A DNA stretch of 64,000 nt from Stratiolaelaps scimitus (GCA_019614645.1 JABWDB010000004.1:6138001-6202000), one strand, 5' to 3'; positions 11,986-23,955 are shown, counted from the first letter of the stretch. Notes: generated by a model not told the origin, from the sequence alone. Numbers and translations are program-made.

Positions 11986-14900
11986 CACAACCTATGGTAT
12001 CGAAAATTTCACTGGTAAACCTTCGTTGCAAAAGAAACAATTTGCAAGTCGACCCCTACTCTTAACATGGTTACAGTCATCAAAACACTCCCCGAATTCA
12101 TCATCTGTTGTGGAAACTCGCTTGCGACTCTTATGTACCTGGTATAATTCACTACAATACGTGATTTCTTTCAACGATCATAATAATCACCTTAAAGATT
12201 TCGATTACTAACAAGCTCGTTCGTCACTACAATGTGATTTGCCATAGGAACCACGAGGCAGTTATCGCCTGTGCCATAACCAGAACGCCGATGGTCTTAT
12301 CAAACTAAATTCAACAACAACGGCAACAACAACATCAACATCACCTTTTTATTTAAAAGGATATATGCCAAAGTCTAGAGTAACCTCACGAACAAGTCGC
12401 TATCGATGGTACACCAAAATACGTCAATAGCTATGCTCGAAAGTTGGCAACTTCATTAGAGAAATATCAAAGCAAACGCCGTCACACTTGTACATCTTCC
12501 AACATACAGATTTTTGCTAGATTTAGTCGTACCCTATGAACGTATTCTATATGTTTGATTTCAATAACGGCTGACGGACACAGAGATCACGTTGTTCGCC
12601 ATTTATTCTCAGCGTTCGCCGGCTGTATATATCTATATATTTTTGGCTGACATTTCCCCTGAGTCAGCCTCAGAGCCTCTCTGCTGCCAAAGCATGAACG
12701 TCACACTCCTCAGTGCAGGGCGTCGTTCAGGACGTATGGAGCCGCCTCCCGGAAAGCCCACTCTGCAAGACAGGTAGGCTTGTACAACCATTGAAACGTC
12801 AGACGTTTCGCAGCTGATTATATGAATGACTTTTCGCATATGATTTTCAAGCAACATCTGCTTGTTAAAGTTGTATCTGCCTTCCCAAACAGCATCGCGC
12901 CCGACTAATTGTCTCCTGACGCCCAACAAAGTCTGAAGTTTGCCGGCCGTGACAATAACAATAATCAGAAGAGGAACAAATGATAATAACTTTAGTGGTG
13001 GATCTGACTGGACATATTGCCATTGGCGTTTGTCAAAGTCTCAATGCTGCTGTGATAAAATAAGCTTCATCCAAACACGGTTCAGAGAACACAGAAACCA
13101 CTAGCTCTTGTTTTCGGCGCGAAGCGCTTCAAGCAATTAACGACCGCATCATATGTGATGATTCCAGATTACATTCATGGGGAGCCTTGTTCAGTTAAGA
13201 GCAGATGTCCGGTTGCCCTCTCGACGGAGTCGAGAACACTCCCAAAGTGACGCTATCATCTAATTCTCTCTCTGTGTATCTCACACACACACACACTCTC
13301 TCTCTCTCCGCAAATGAATTGATTGCTCGCGGTTTGTCACTTTCGTTTTCTATAGGCTGGCCTTGTAGATGGTTTTCCTTGATCTTTGGCCAGCTGAGGC
13401 TGTAGGACAAATCTATTTAGAACAATGTTTGTACCGAAGCCTATTCCTTCTATAAGATTTACAATATTGGCGACGAGATTTCTCCAGAACCCGTAACGCC
13501 TAAAGCCTTATCAGACCTTGATAAAAATTATTCAGTTGCGAGACTAAGCCCAAAGGATCAACTCAATAATGTCATTGAGCAAGTTATGCAACAAATGCAT
13601 ACTGCCTTGAACCGGAATTTGGAACGTCATGCGTAAGCTATACAAACGCAAAGCGAAGATCTCATTTAAAACACTATAGCTGTCCTACAACAATCACAGC
13701 AACTTGGAGTATAAACGACCTCACGCTTCGACTAATTAATTCGTCACCAATGGTCTCGTCAATAGGATAGCTAATTTCTGCTACGACCCTAGATTTGAAT
13801 GTTTCTGGTCGAGTCCGTGCGTTTGAAGAAAATGTCCTCCTCTCAAAAATTCAAGGATAGCATACGGTGCGTGGTGCTCTGGGCAACGTGATACGCATCG
13901 AGAAATAATACAAAAACAAAAAACATGCTTGACCTCAAGTATTCGCGACCGTTTAACATGGTCGAACGTGTGTGCGGTTCGTTACCGCACACGGGAGAGC
14001 CAGTCGGTGCTGTCATTTATTATTGTATTATAGTACTACTATAGTTGTACGTTGTCATCGTGAACTTCAGCTAAATCGCTTAGTCTAACGGTGGGATTCG
14101 AACCGCGGATGTTATATTTCTCGAGATCCCGGGATATTTCCAGCGACAGCGGTAGCTACAGCTGCGATGTATCTATATGGGAAAACGCATAACAAAAAAA
14201 TTATAGTCGTTCTCTACGGCAACACAGGGAACGTTTGGTTTTGCTTTTCGTTCCGTTGTGATACCGAAGAGGAGAATACGAAGTCGGATCAACGATGCGT
14301 TATAGACACCATTCTCGGTCAATGCACTGACGCGTACACAAGTGGCAGCGAGGGTGTTGATGACTACTTGGTCAAAGTCGACGAGGATTTTTATAAATCG
14401 CCGCGTCGTGCAGTTCCACGTTATTAATCTACATTTCATTCTAGGGCAGAGATAGACTCTCAGTAGAGGATTGGTTTTAGCAGCTAGGGGCGTTTTGTCA
14501 TCCAGGTCAACCCCCCATGCACTGGATCCGCCCACTTTTATGGAGATCTGAATGTCTTTAGCGGTGAACTCAACTTAATCTCTGCCATTGATAAACATGG
14601 TTCTCACGCAAAGGAGTGGACGAAGATGTCAACAGTCTACGATGACGTGAATGGTCGTTCAAGAGTGGATCGCTGGATAATTATAAACTTAACAACGATC
14701 TAAGGACGTTATCCAAGGCGCAAACGATATGCTCGATCTTACCCAACGCTATCGCGCGCACTGAATTTATCAGTACCACGTCAATCGTAGCGCATGATTC
14801 GGCAGATCCACGAGCATGGTACTTTAGCTAACTTCTACAAGTGGTGTATCTTAGGGTCAGGTATATTTATTTCATGTGTATTCCATCAGTTCTCACAGTG

Positions 14901-15414
14901 ATAGATATTCACCCCCTTGATGCAGATAAGTTAGTTTCTCAATTCAATCATATCGAGATCCGCTTCCGCTTCATTCTAAGTTAGCCACTCAGTGTAAATA
15001 GGGATTAAGTTACATAAGTTACGCTTTCGCAAGCAAACGTGCGACAAACTACGAGGAGCTCAAGGACACAAACGGAAGTCAATTAAGGAAAAGATTTATT
15101 ATGTACCAGTGGGTCATCATCATCATCATCAGTCGTGCATACACTTCGTCTGCTAGGTCGTTAGAGCCAGCAACACTCGCAAGATAGCTTGTTTAGTATC
15201 TGTACATCCTATGTAATCACTCTTCATTCATATATAACGCGATGCATGATATAGATTCGTTAAACTCTCCGGTCGTACAAAGCATTTCAACGAAGTAGTC
15301 ATACAATAATAATGTGCCTCGTTTCTTTTACAACACAGTACAAAGCCATAAATCGCACCGTTAAGACCATTCACAGGGTCAACACACAATACTGGCACCC
15401 TGAAATTATAACTT
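11986..15414. other. Intergenic with decayed repeats
   Basis: Stop-rich sequence apart from the weak Gag-like piece at 13.4-13.8 kb and a short CA/CT tract near 13.28-13.31 kb. A B-box-like word at about 14098-14110 (minus) is noted under rejected items. Confidence 0.5.
13434..13830 (+). mobile_element. Possible decayed retroelement Gag-like segment
   Basis: The plus strand reads ISPEPVTPKALSDLDKNY, then LNNVIEQVMQQMHTALNRNL and a stop, followed by further in-frame pieces and FCYDPRFECFWSS. The last piece resembles the F-YDP-F-W motif seen near the start of Gag domains of some LTR retrotransposons. Several stops interrupt the stretch. This is a weak pattern match from eye only; no LTRs or polymerase were found alongside. 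Confidence 0.25.
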
Positions 15415-15429
15415 GTATGCATATATATG

Positions 15430-15460
<31 letters not shown>

Positions 15461-15640
15461 GTATATATATATATATATAAGGTAGGTCTGCCACTCCACC
15501 AGGCAGGAGTCCCACAGTACCATGGCAAATACCTTAGCTGTGAGGCCTGGTCTGCATGAGCATTCTCCGTCATAAAAAAATAAAAAAAAATATAAATATA
15601 TATATACATACATATATACGTATATGTATATATATATATT
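15415..15640. repeat. TA/TGTA microsatellite cluster downstream of the truncated importin gene
   Basis: Two blocks (15415-15480 and 15590-15640) of atat/gtat repeats separated by about 110 bp of unique sequence. Short Tyr/Ile-rich frames across them are repeat artefacts. Confidence 0.9.
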
Positions 15641-15766
15641 AGTTATTACTTCAGAGTACCAGTATTATGTGTTGAACTTCTCAATGGTCCTAATGGTCGA
15701 CTTTTGCGTCCGTTCGAGCACTGAGATCCGTATACTTGAGCGAGCTGTATTCGTAAAACCGCTTGG

Positions 15767-16825
15767 CTACGATTTGTAAAACCATCTGAGAAATTTCTCA
15801 ATGTGAAACCTTATGAACGTTCCTGAAATCGGTGCGTCGTCTACCATTTCATCGGTGCACTGATCGCCCGTGATCATATTCTCATATTGGGTGAGCAAAT
15901 CCTGTGCTGTGCTCTTGATCAATTCGTCCTCGTGGTTCTGCAATCTTTGCAATGATTGCATGAAGCTGAGACCGTCAAGGGTCTTTCTGATGGCGTCACG
16001 CTGAGCCGACTCTCGGCTGAGGTATAGAATATTCTCAAGAATGTTCATGGCAATCTTAGTCAAAGAGGCACTTTGCGGCGTTGTCACCAGCTTGGCAATC
16101 GGGACAATGATGCCTTGCTCGATGAGTAACGCAATCTGGGACATGTTGCCAACCTGTACAAACGTACGAACTACCCAGGCTGCCATCTCTTTGATTTGGG
16201 CATCTCTGCTTACTAGGAGGTTCATTATATACGGCAGCAAGCCAACATTCAGAGCCGCCTGAATTCGGCGTTCCTTGCCAACGACGTGCCACAGTGCGCA
16301 TACGACTTCTCTTGATGTCCAATCCTTAAGTAGATGACCATTTGACAGCAGGCGTTTGAAGGCCACCAACCCTCCGCGATCGATGACAGCCTGTGCGTTG
16401 TGACCGGTGATCTTCGCAAGGGCGACCAACGCAGGATCGAGAAGCTCCGTGTCGCTCGTCGTTGTTACAATTTCGACCAGACGATCGACCACGCCTATCT
16501 TAATCATCTGTTGCGTGATACGGCTGTCACCATTGTTGACAATGTAGACGAGCCACCAGTAAGCTTTCACCAGAGCGTTCTCATTTATTAAAAGGTCCTC
16601 GACCGCACGGAGCCAGGCGGTTTTATGATGTGCAGAACGTGCGTTAAAAAAGCTCGAATCGAAATATCCACACGGGACTATACTCAAATTGTTATCGGAG
16701 CCCCTTCCAGCCATTTGGATTGGCAGCGTCACTGCGCGTCTGTGGGGACGGGAGGGGGGGACACTATACGGGGATGTTTCTCCTTGCGAACGGAACCAAT
16801 GATCAGTCAGTCCTTCAAGCTCCAA
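15767..16825 (-). CDS. Importin-alpha-like armadillo protein, N-terminally truncated, intronless
   Basis: Single open frame of 352 aa. Armadillo repeats run from about residue 80 to 320, aligning with the second half of importin-alpha: ALVKAYWWLVYIVNNG (like the ARM5 W...N helix), GVVDRLVEIV, ALVALAKITG, CALWHVVG, AAWVVRTF, then the family's closing helix SFMQSLQRLQNHEDE with a following LLTQYEN. The importin-beta-binding domain and the first four or so repeats are absent. Several repeat tryptophans survive, so it is closer to canonical importin-alpha than the two larger genes at 33-43 kb. Importin-alpha carries nuclear-localisation-signal cargo to importin-beta; without the IBB domain this protein could bind cargo but not be ferried normally. 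A second ATG at 16714 (MAGRGSDN) is an equally possible start. The lack of introns suggests a retrocopy. Whether it is expressed cannot be judged. Confidence 0.7.
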   Translation of the reverse strand: MELEGLTDHWFRSQGETSPYSVPPSRPHRRAVTLPIQMAGRGSDNNLSIVPCGYFDSSFFNARSAHHKTAWLRAVEDLLINENALVKAYWWLVYIVNNGDSRITQQMIKIGVVDRLVEIVTTTSDTELLDPALVALAKITGHNAQAVIDRGGLVAFKRLLSNGHLLKDWTSREVVCALWHVVGKERRIQAALNVGLLPYIMNLLVSRDAQIKEMAAWVVRTFVQVGNMSQIALLIEQGIIVPIAKLVTTPQSASLTKIAMNILENILYLSRESAQRDAIRKTLDGLSFMQSLQRLQNHEDELIKSTAQDLLTQYENMITGDQCTDEMVDDAPISGTFIRFHIEKFLRWFYKS

Positions 16826-17419
16826 GCTGATTTGAGAAGCTTCTTTTTAATAAACTTTTGGCAAACTTTGTTGAGAACGATAAACGCCAACGAGATCGTT
16901 ACTGTAATAGCACTCACTACCACTGTGCGTCCACTCTCTGTTTCACAGCGTTCGAATGGAGCAGACCGTTATTTACAGATGGTTGCCGTCGTTCGACGGT
17001 GGTTTTGTTATGATCCACAGGGGCAGACATCTCGCTGCGAGTGCGTAACACTCATTTATTATAAATAACTTACGCACCCGCCAAGATAGCAACATACTAT
17101 GCGGGCAGCAGACAATGCTTGACGTATGTCCGTAGCGGGACCAAACGGTTAGCTATGAAATTGTACTCCTCCCGGGCACCGTCAGCTTAGCATAATCTCT
17201 CTGCCCGTGTCTATATGTATATGCCTGTCGGCGTTCGCTGAGCGCGGTCGCTTTTCAGCATATTCTATGGAGTGAACTGGCTCTGCTTGTTTTTGACAAA
17301 TCGCTTATGAAGTATAAACAACACCTACTGGGTGCATGATTAGGAACGTGGACGAGACTTGACATAATTGGCAAAGCGAGTCCAATGTTAACCTCGGAGG
17401 CAAATTCCTCAAATCAAAC

Positions 17420-17500
17420 TATATATATATATATATATATTTATATATAGGACTGTTTGAATCAATGAAGAATTTTATTTTATATAGACACACACATATA

Positions 17501-17535
<35 letters not shown>
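17420..17535. repeat. (TA)n microsatellites
   Basis: TA runs at 17420-17450 and 17488-17535, the latter joined to a short CA run. Confidence 0.9.
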
Positions 17536-17537
<2 letters not shown>

Positions 17538-17849
17538 GACTGTTAACGGACGTAGAACGTCGAAAGCAATCGATGTCGCTACGTTTACGTTGTAGCGCGC
17601 AAATATGGTCACTAGTTAGCACCGAACCGTCGTGAGAAGCAGAGAGGCAGACCGATTAAGTGGAAGGGTCCTTTGAGCAAGGGCTTGCATTCATTAGCTA
17701 GAGAAACGCCTGTTAGAGTGTAAAGACCCAAACGCTAATGAGATTATTCAATGGCGGTAAGTGCTATTCATTGGCTTCAAAGGCCATAGCAGTGTTGGCA
17801 ACCAGTTGTTTCCCATCCTAGATAGTTTCCATCGTGACTCGGATTTTCT

Positions 17850-18203
17850 TCTTAAACACGATTCACTGTCGACGTCCTTCCGAAATACGTTCAGATATAG
17901 GCAATGTTCTTGTGGTGGATTCTGCTAAGCTGAGCTTGAGGACATCTAGCTGAATATTGGGTTGCATTACATTGTACAATTTTCCTAACCGGGACAGACT
18001 GAGCGAAGCGGAGATCTCCTACGGGACGTCGAGTATTAGGCATCCCTAGAAACCTTTCGATTTCCATTCCCCCAAACGGTGTTGTACTTGCCATGCATCG
18101 ATCCTATTGGGTCATGCACCGGGGATCCGTCGTCCGGCGAATTCGCGGATGTAATCGTGTACGCCACAGCTAACACAAAGCATAGCGAAGTTTTGGATAA
18201 CAT
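17850..18203 (-). pseudogene. psi-2: orphan esterase first exon with frameshifts
   Basis: From an ATG at 18203 the minus strand encodes MLSKTSLCFVLAVAYTITSA (signal peptide) and then DPIGSMHG. The esterase reading continues in a second frame as GMEIERFLGMPNTRRPVG, DLRFAQSVP, CNATQYSARCPQ, and in a third frame as EHCLYLNVFRK (about 17884-17911). At least two single-base-type shifts therefore break it. No second exon with HGG or GxSxG follows towards 15.8 kb; the importin-like gene lies there instead. This is a first exon left behind after loss of its partner. The pattern of conserved blocks identifies it clearly even though no single frame is open. Confidence 0.8.
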
Positions 18204-18289
18204 CAGGTTGTATAGACCATCATTGTAGAGACCGAGGATCGTTGACTTTTGTAAAGAGAACAAAGATGCGCGTACTCGTGCTGCCAGTT

Positions 18290-18965
18290 AGAGACAAATA
18301 TCCCTTGTCCAAAGTTTTCGAGAAGCTGGTTATAAGGAGGCTTGGAAGGCATTTTGAGGCTGCCAAATTCTTTTCAGCTAGTCAGTTTGGGTTTCGGAGA
18401 AAAAGGCCGACTGAATTTGCCTTGGCGGATCTCTGTCAGGAGATTTCCGATACAATTGCATTTGCAGACCACATTTCAATGCTGTTTCGACTTGGTTCCG
18501 CCGAACTTACCATTGGGATTTAGAGGGCTCTGGATCTCGTTGGAAAGGCAACTGAGGCTTTCAAGATGCTTGCACTAGTGGTCAATGTTAGCAAAACGGA
18601 GCTGATGTTATTACGCACACCTCTGAGAGTAGTTGATGTGCAGTTACCTGTGCTTGGGGGCTCACAGCTGGCATTGTCTCAGCCCGTTAATTGCACGGGA
18701 TTAAATCTGCACCAAACGATAAAATGGCAGACTCATCTGACAGCCCTGGCACCCAAGTGCTATGCAGGAATTGCGGCACTGCGGAGACTTAGGCAGATGA
18801 GAGTCCCTCGAGAGGGTCTCATCTTGGTTTATAAGACTCTGCTTTGTGTTGCTGGTTTGTTACGCACTACCGGTCTGGGGAGGCGGCTATCTTCGAATAT
18901 CCCAGAGTGCTTAGCTTATCCAGAACGATGCTCTTTGGGCTATATCCGGTTTAAGCCGCAGAGTC
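18290..18965 (+). mobile_element. Non-LTR retrotransposon fragment, reverse transcriptase (central and C-terminal part)
   Basis: The plus frame encodes LSKVFEKLVIRRLGRHFE, then FFSASQFGFRRKRPTEFAL, a typical RT block 1-2a of Jockey/CR1-type elements. It then jumps to IAFADHISMLF, matching the catalytic FADD box with the second Asp changed to His. After one stop (18521-18523) the same frame resumes with VVNVSKTELMLLR, KWQTHLTALAPK and ALRRLRQMRVPREGLILVYK, the RT thumb region. About 80 residues between QFGFR and the FAD box are missing. The element is inactive: 5'-truncated, internally deleted, interrupted and lacking the catalytic pair. It lies beside esterase pseudogene psi-2. Confidence 0.75.
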
Positions 18966-20042
18966 TCTGTGGGGAACCTTTGTAAATCATACGCTTTACT
19001 CCCGGTTGATAAAATGTATACGATTCGTGTCGCCCTTCTCGCGTTCTCAAATCTATACTACTCAAATCAATACGCGAATACAATACACACATTTATTTAC
19101 GATTCTCCTAAATTTGATTATGTTTCAATTGCCAATCCCTTTTTAGGAGTTCTATCAAGATAGGAAAGGTTATCATACTTTTGGAAGAAAATGAGATAGT
19201 CTAGATATAGAGTCGAGTATTGACATAGACGTCGAACCAATTCGGCCTCCTGCTTTCCGTACGCAAACAATACATTGAATAGCGTGCTCGCGTTAAGGAG
19301 GCAACGTTAAACGTAGAGCAAAGCTGGAGTTGATATTTTCACGTGTCCATCTTACGGCAGTCAGCACATCTCACCAAGTAACTCTGCTGTGGGATCTACT
19401 TTTGCGTGAGCATTCTATGAATATTGGCTTCGGACAAATCTTCATTTCGCTGCAGCTACCAAACACTAGCGCATGCGAGACATTTCACCCACACGGTGGT
19501 GTCACCAGTAAGCATCGGCCATCCACGAGTGAAGACAAGATTTTCCACAATTGCCTTCTCTATCGTTAGGTCTCGGAGAGTCACGTATTAAATTCCACTG
19601 GTGTAATTGGCCGACAGGCGGGGATCGTCGAAACCTCGCGCACTGACACCATTAAAGCGCCAACATTTTCCATATTGTGATCATTTGTTCAATAAGGCGA
19701 TCTTAATGTGGCGTACACCCACAAGAACACAGGGGAAAGCCTGTTACGCCGTTTCTGGCAGCGGGAATTTATCTTTGTTTTGACATAATCGATGTAATTG
19801 TGCAACGCACGTCATATTTTTTGGAAACAGGAACATGCGTTGAACTGTTAATATTTTCAGTCGATATTTTCCGATATATTGTACTACAAACGTGTCGTCT
19901 CCACCTATAAAAAAAAGCATCAGAATCATAGCGTTTGAATGAAATGACACTGTGATATATAAAAAAGAAAGTTATAATTGTCATGAAACCAGTTGTTCCC
20001 GTCAAACATATTTTTCACATTCAGCGCGAGTATGTACATGTA
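18966..20042. other. Intergenic, LINE fragment to esterase D 3' end
   Basis: About 1 kb with no recognisable coding block or repeat. Confidence 0.55.
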
Positions 20043-20048
20043 TTTATT
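20043..20048 (-). terminator. AATAAA polyadenylation signal of esterase D
   Basis: AATAAA on the minus strand, about 98 bp past the stop codon of gene D. A maintained 3' signal fits a gene that is still expressed despite the missing catalytic serine. Confidence 0.55.
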
Positions 20049-20145
20049 CACATCCATTGAGTCTTGACAACATCGAATAATCTCGTATGGTTTTCACAGT
20101 GCTTCCGATTATTTCATGATGCGAAATAGCAAGCATGAGATATTC

Positions 20146-22394
20146 TCAGGCAGCAGGTGCAGAGGGTGGAAATACCTTCTTGCATCGACTTTCATTATAG
20201 AGTTCCTGCTGCGATATATGAGGCGTCTCATCGAACACCATAACACCCTCACCTTTGCTAAAATCTGGCCACCGGACACCGCGAAACATCGGGCTGTCAT
20301 CTGACCGAGAAAAGTCCGAGACCATTTTTATCGCATCGCGAAAGAAAGCCCTATCTTTCCGATGTATAAGGGTGATGTTCAGGTCGGCGGTAGGCAGACC
20401 TAGAAAGCTGCCAGCCATATGTATAAAAGGAGACGAATGAAACGCGCCCAGTAAATTGGGATCTAGATATTTGTATCTCTGGCTGAGCTTCCTTTCGAAC
20501 CGGTACACATAGAGATTTGCGTTCGTTCTCGAATAGCTTCTGATGAAACTGTTCATAGGACAAATAAACGATCCATCGCCGATGAACGCCGCCACATCTG
20601 TGAACATGTTATTGGTTTTCCCGTAGTACTCATCAGCTACGATTTTCTTTGTGCTCTTTACCTGCAGGTTAACAGGGTACTTAAAATTGAAGGCAGCTTT
20701 GCCGCACAATTCAAAAAGTTCAGCTTTGGTGTTGCCCTTCGGGATGATGCCATCACGGATGTTCATGAGAATTTTCGCTAGGAAAGTCCCTTCGTCCTTG
20801 GCGTAGCCAACGAGCACTTTTACTTTCGCGCTGCCCTGCGCGCTCTCGTTATCGACAGCCTGTCCAGGTATGAAGTTCTTATCAGCTGTGGGATGGAACG
20901 TGAACAGTTGACTGTAGCCCTCGACGTCCCTGGATAGCGTCACCAGTTCGTCAGCGTCTGCTTTTCGGAGACAGGCAACCATCTCAGTGTTGTTCGTTTC
21001 GCAGGCAAGCGTCTTGGCAATTTGTTGTATTCTCGAAAGGCTGATATCGGCGTTGGTGAGGACTCCGGGAGTGACCACGCCGCCGTCCATAATCGCCGCA
21101 TGGAAGAGCTGTCGACCCTGACGATTCAGTGGGGATCCAATGTGAAGGTTGATGGCCCCCGCACCGGCATTAACGCCCATCAGGGTAACCCGGTCCGGAT
21201 TGCCGCCAAAGGCGCGAATATTATCCTGGATCCAGTCCAGCGCAAGCCGCTGATCGAGTAGGCCGAGGTTACCAGGTGCGAGATTTTTCATATCAGCAAA
21301 ACCCAGTATGCCTAAGCGGTTGTTGATGCTGACGACAACAACATCGCCTAGGCCGGCGAGGGGAACGGCATGGACAAGGAAGTCGGATGACGAACCAGCC
21401 ATGAACATTCCCCCGTGCAAGATGGCAATTACCTGTGGGTGCATTTTCAAAGTTGAATCGAAATTCTGTAAATTTCATCTGCTTGTTCCTATGCTGTGTT
21501 TGCTAATTAAGTAAACCCGCTGTTAGACCTATCTGGCGCACGGTCCAATTTGTCTACAAGTATTAGATGTGTCTACCTTTATATAATCATTCAGGTTGAG
21601 TAGGTATATATTGCTCAATGACAAAACGAAGCTCGTGACTTATGATAACGATACCACTGATTGACCCATAATAACAGGTACCATTGATATATTTTAATAC
21701 AATATATTATATAGATCATCACTTGAGTGTAAATGGTAAATGGTAAATGTTTATTGGTTTATTTAAGGAGCTGCAATTTTTCAATGCTTAAGCTCTCTTT
21801 GATGCTACTCAACTCCTAAATCAACGTATCTCTCATCTCGAAAGTGTTTATGATACGGAGTGATTTCCTTGAAGAAGTCTTTATAGAAGTCAATATGACA
21901 GACGTAACTTATAATGGCCAATATGATAGCCACATCCTTTTAACATATTTGGAAAGCAGCTAATCTGTCACTGATGAGTATTGACCCCGATAGACACCGA
22001 CGAAATACATGCATTCGAGATAATTGTTACTACTTACCGGTTTGTCATCGCCCTGCTTAGTGCCAGTCTTCCTATGCACATCTAAGTATAGACAGTCTTC
22101 AGCGAAACGTATCGTGGACAGCTTCCGATGGGGTTGAGGGCACATCGGAGATACGCGAGTTGCGTTGAACTGTCCCACATGTCCAAAGGGCGCGGGTAGC
22201 GAAAATCGAAGCTCACCTACGGGCGGCCGAGCATAGGGTACTCCAAAGAAGCTATCAACTTGTACGCCTTCAACAGTTTTCAATGTACCTGTAATAGATC
22301 CTACAGGTGCGTCCACCAACGGGCTATCTGCCCCTATGTGTGATATTGACGCAACTAACGCCAATGACCACCATAGCTGCCTGTTGACCTTCAT
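20146..22394 (-). CDS. Esterase D: cholinesterase-like protein lacking the catalytic serine
   Basis: Exons are 22038-22394 and 20146-21432 (547 aa). The intron 21433-22037 has donor gtaagt and acceptor acag, phase 0. The start at 22394 gives MKVNRQLWWSLALVASISHI, a signal peptide. The fold markers are intact: MCPQ...AEDCLYLDVHRK, KNLAPGNLGLLDQRLAL, DEG (Glu333), GAFHSSPFIHMAG (His451), and the CETNNTEMVAC and CP...C pairs. The nucleophile motif is GVNAG, so position 207 is Asn (codon 21169-21171, AAT). The oxyanion loop is HGGMF, with Met for the third Gly. The frame is fully open over both exons, so this is not ordinary decay. It resembles the non-catalytic cholinesterase-like proteins known in arthropods (for example neuroligins, neurotactin and glutactin) that bind ligands or partners. 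A binding or sequestering role is my inference. An AATAAA lies about 98 bp after the stop. Confidence 0.92.
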
Positions 22395-23604
22395 GGTTGG
22401 CAAGTTGTCGCCATACAGCACGACACACGATGAGTCTACAGCGTTGAGTCGCACCTGAATTATTACCCGTGTCCCAACCACTGTTCTTAACGTGAGAGAA
22501 TCATCCAGCCCGCGCGCGCGCCGGTCTTTGCCGTATGCCCTTGAGCACACTTGCCACTGAATTTCTTTCCACTAGACCTCTACTACTGGCTCTCGTTCTC
22601 TGCTTCGATAAGGGAGTTTCGTGTTTGCGTGAAACGTTTGTAACGAGCACCGCAATCAAAGAAAGCAAACAAAAAGGTGCCATTGCGAAATTAAATAAGA
22701 GTGTATCAGTGGATTACGAACGGGGAAGAAAAGCAACGGACGTTCTCTCTGTCTCTCTTTAGATATATATATATATATAATATTTATGTGGAGAATTAGA
22801 TGCTTGCCCGTAATTGACCACTAACCCCAGCTGGCTAAAGTCCCAAAACCTATACACTCAGTTACCTAGCGGCTAGCTACATTAAAAAGAGACAATGTAC
22901 CCTCTACTGAGACTCGGCGTCTCCCGTCGAGTGCTTGATAGCCAGATCAAGATAGCTCGATATACTTAGTATATTCGAAGAGGACGTCATGTTATGTTAA
23001 CCGAGACGCTGTCCAAGTGAGTACACTCTGTGTGTCCAACAACATCATTTTGCAATTAGCATTGAAGGTGTCACATTATGTCAGTGTTAGTAAGAAAATG
23101 CCGCATGAAAATCATATAAAATGACTTGCCTCACTATTCAGTAACCTGTATAAAAATAGTATAATGATGTACTATATAAAAAAAACAATAAGTAATGGTT
23201 CGCTATAAATGGGCCAATATTTAATTAATACAACTTTAATACTAATTCCTGATTTGTCTCAAAGACTGGGGAAAAACGGAGTATAGAAAAGTTGTAGAAT
23301 CATCCGGAATATATATATATATATATATATATAAATATAAATTTTCTGTATATCGTTATCCGCCGTTGAAAGAGCGCGCTGTTCTTTGGTAACAAACATA
23401 TTTACACATATCACAGACCTCATAAAAAGTTCATAAAACGAACGAATTCTCATTATATTCTATGTTCGGAGTGTTCTTGTTTGTAAAGTATCAAGGACAC
23501 ATGTCGGCTTCATCGTGGAGGCCTTGCATGCAGGCATAATATATAATAGACGAAAAAATTATTGCTTAAAATTTTATCAAAGTTATTCTTTCCTGTCTAG
23601 TATT
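22395..23604. other. 5' flank of esterase D
   Basis: The frame upstream of the chosen start stays open for about 50 codons but is not signal-like. A (TA)n run lies at 22761-22780. No promoter element can be named with confidence. Confidence 0.5.
23309..23340. repeat. (TA)n microsatellite
   Basis: TA dinucleotide run upstream of esterase D. Confidence 0.9.
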
Positions 23605-23955
23605 TATTCAGAAATTTACAATAATTAGGAATTATTTACAGGGATTGGGGGGAGGATTAGTAGGGGACCGGGGCCGACATTGTCCTGAGGAAGGCGATGG
23701 CATGGCCTCTCTGCACAGCGAGGAGCACTCTAGCACCTTCTTATGTCAACTACTGTGCAGCCACCCCCGTGCAGAGAGAGCACCACCCACGCCGCACTCA
23801 AGGCAACCCACCTCTTTTCCACCCTTGCTTTTGAAACCTTAGGCGGGCACGGCACCCTCACTGCGAACTTCCTTGAAGGAGTTTACCATAGGCTGATCCG
23901 CGCCACCGAAGGCAAGCGCGCAGGATCTTTCCTTCTGCAGCGCCTGTTCGTCATC
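23605..23955. mobile_element. Rearranged second copy of the 44.5-kb mobile-element fragment
   Basis: The left part (about 23605-23735: tatttattc, ggaattattt, agggatt, an aaggcgatggc-tggcc segment) is the reverse complement of 44575-44690. The right part (about 23855-23945) is in direct orientation and encodes ANFLEGVYHRLIRAT-GKRAGSFLLQRL. The two halves of the 44.5-kb copy therefore occur here head-to-head, separated by about 120 bp not found in the other copy. An inversion during insertion or a later rearrangement would produce this. Confidence 0.55.

Noticed and set aside
14092..14165. Possible tRNA or SINE head on the minus strand (GGTTCGAATCCC B-box-like word)
   Set aside because: No cloverleaf could be drawn around it and no second copy or duplication was found.
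15371..15613. Overlapping Tyr/Ile-rich open frames
   Set aside because: They are translations of TA/TGTA microsatellites.
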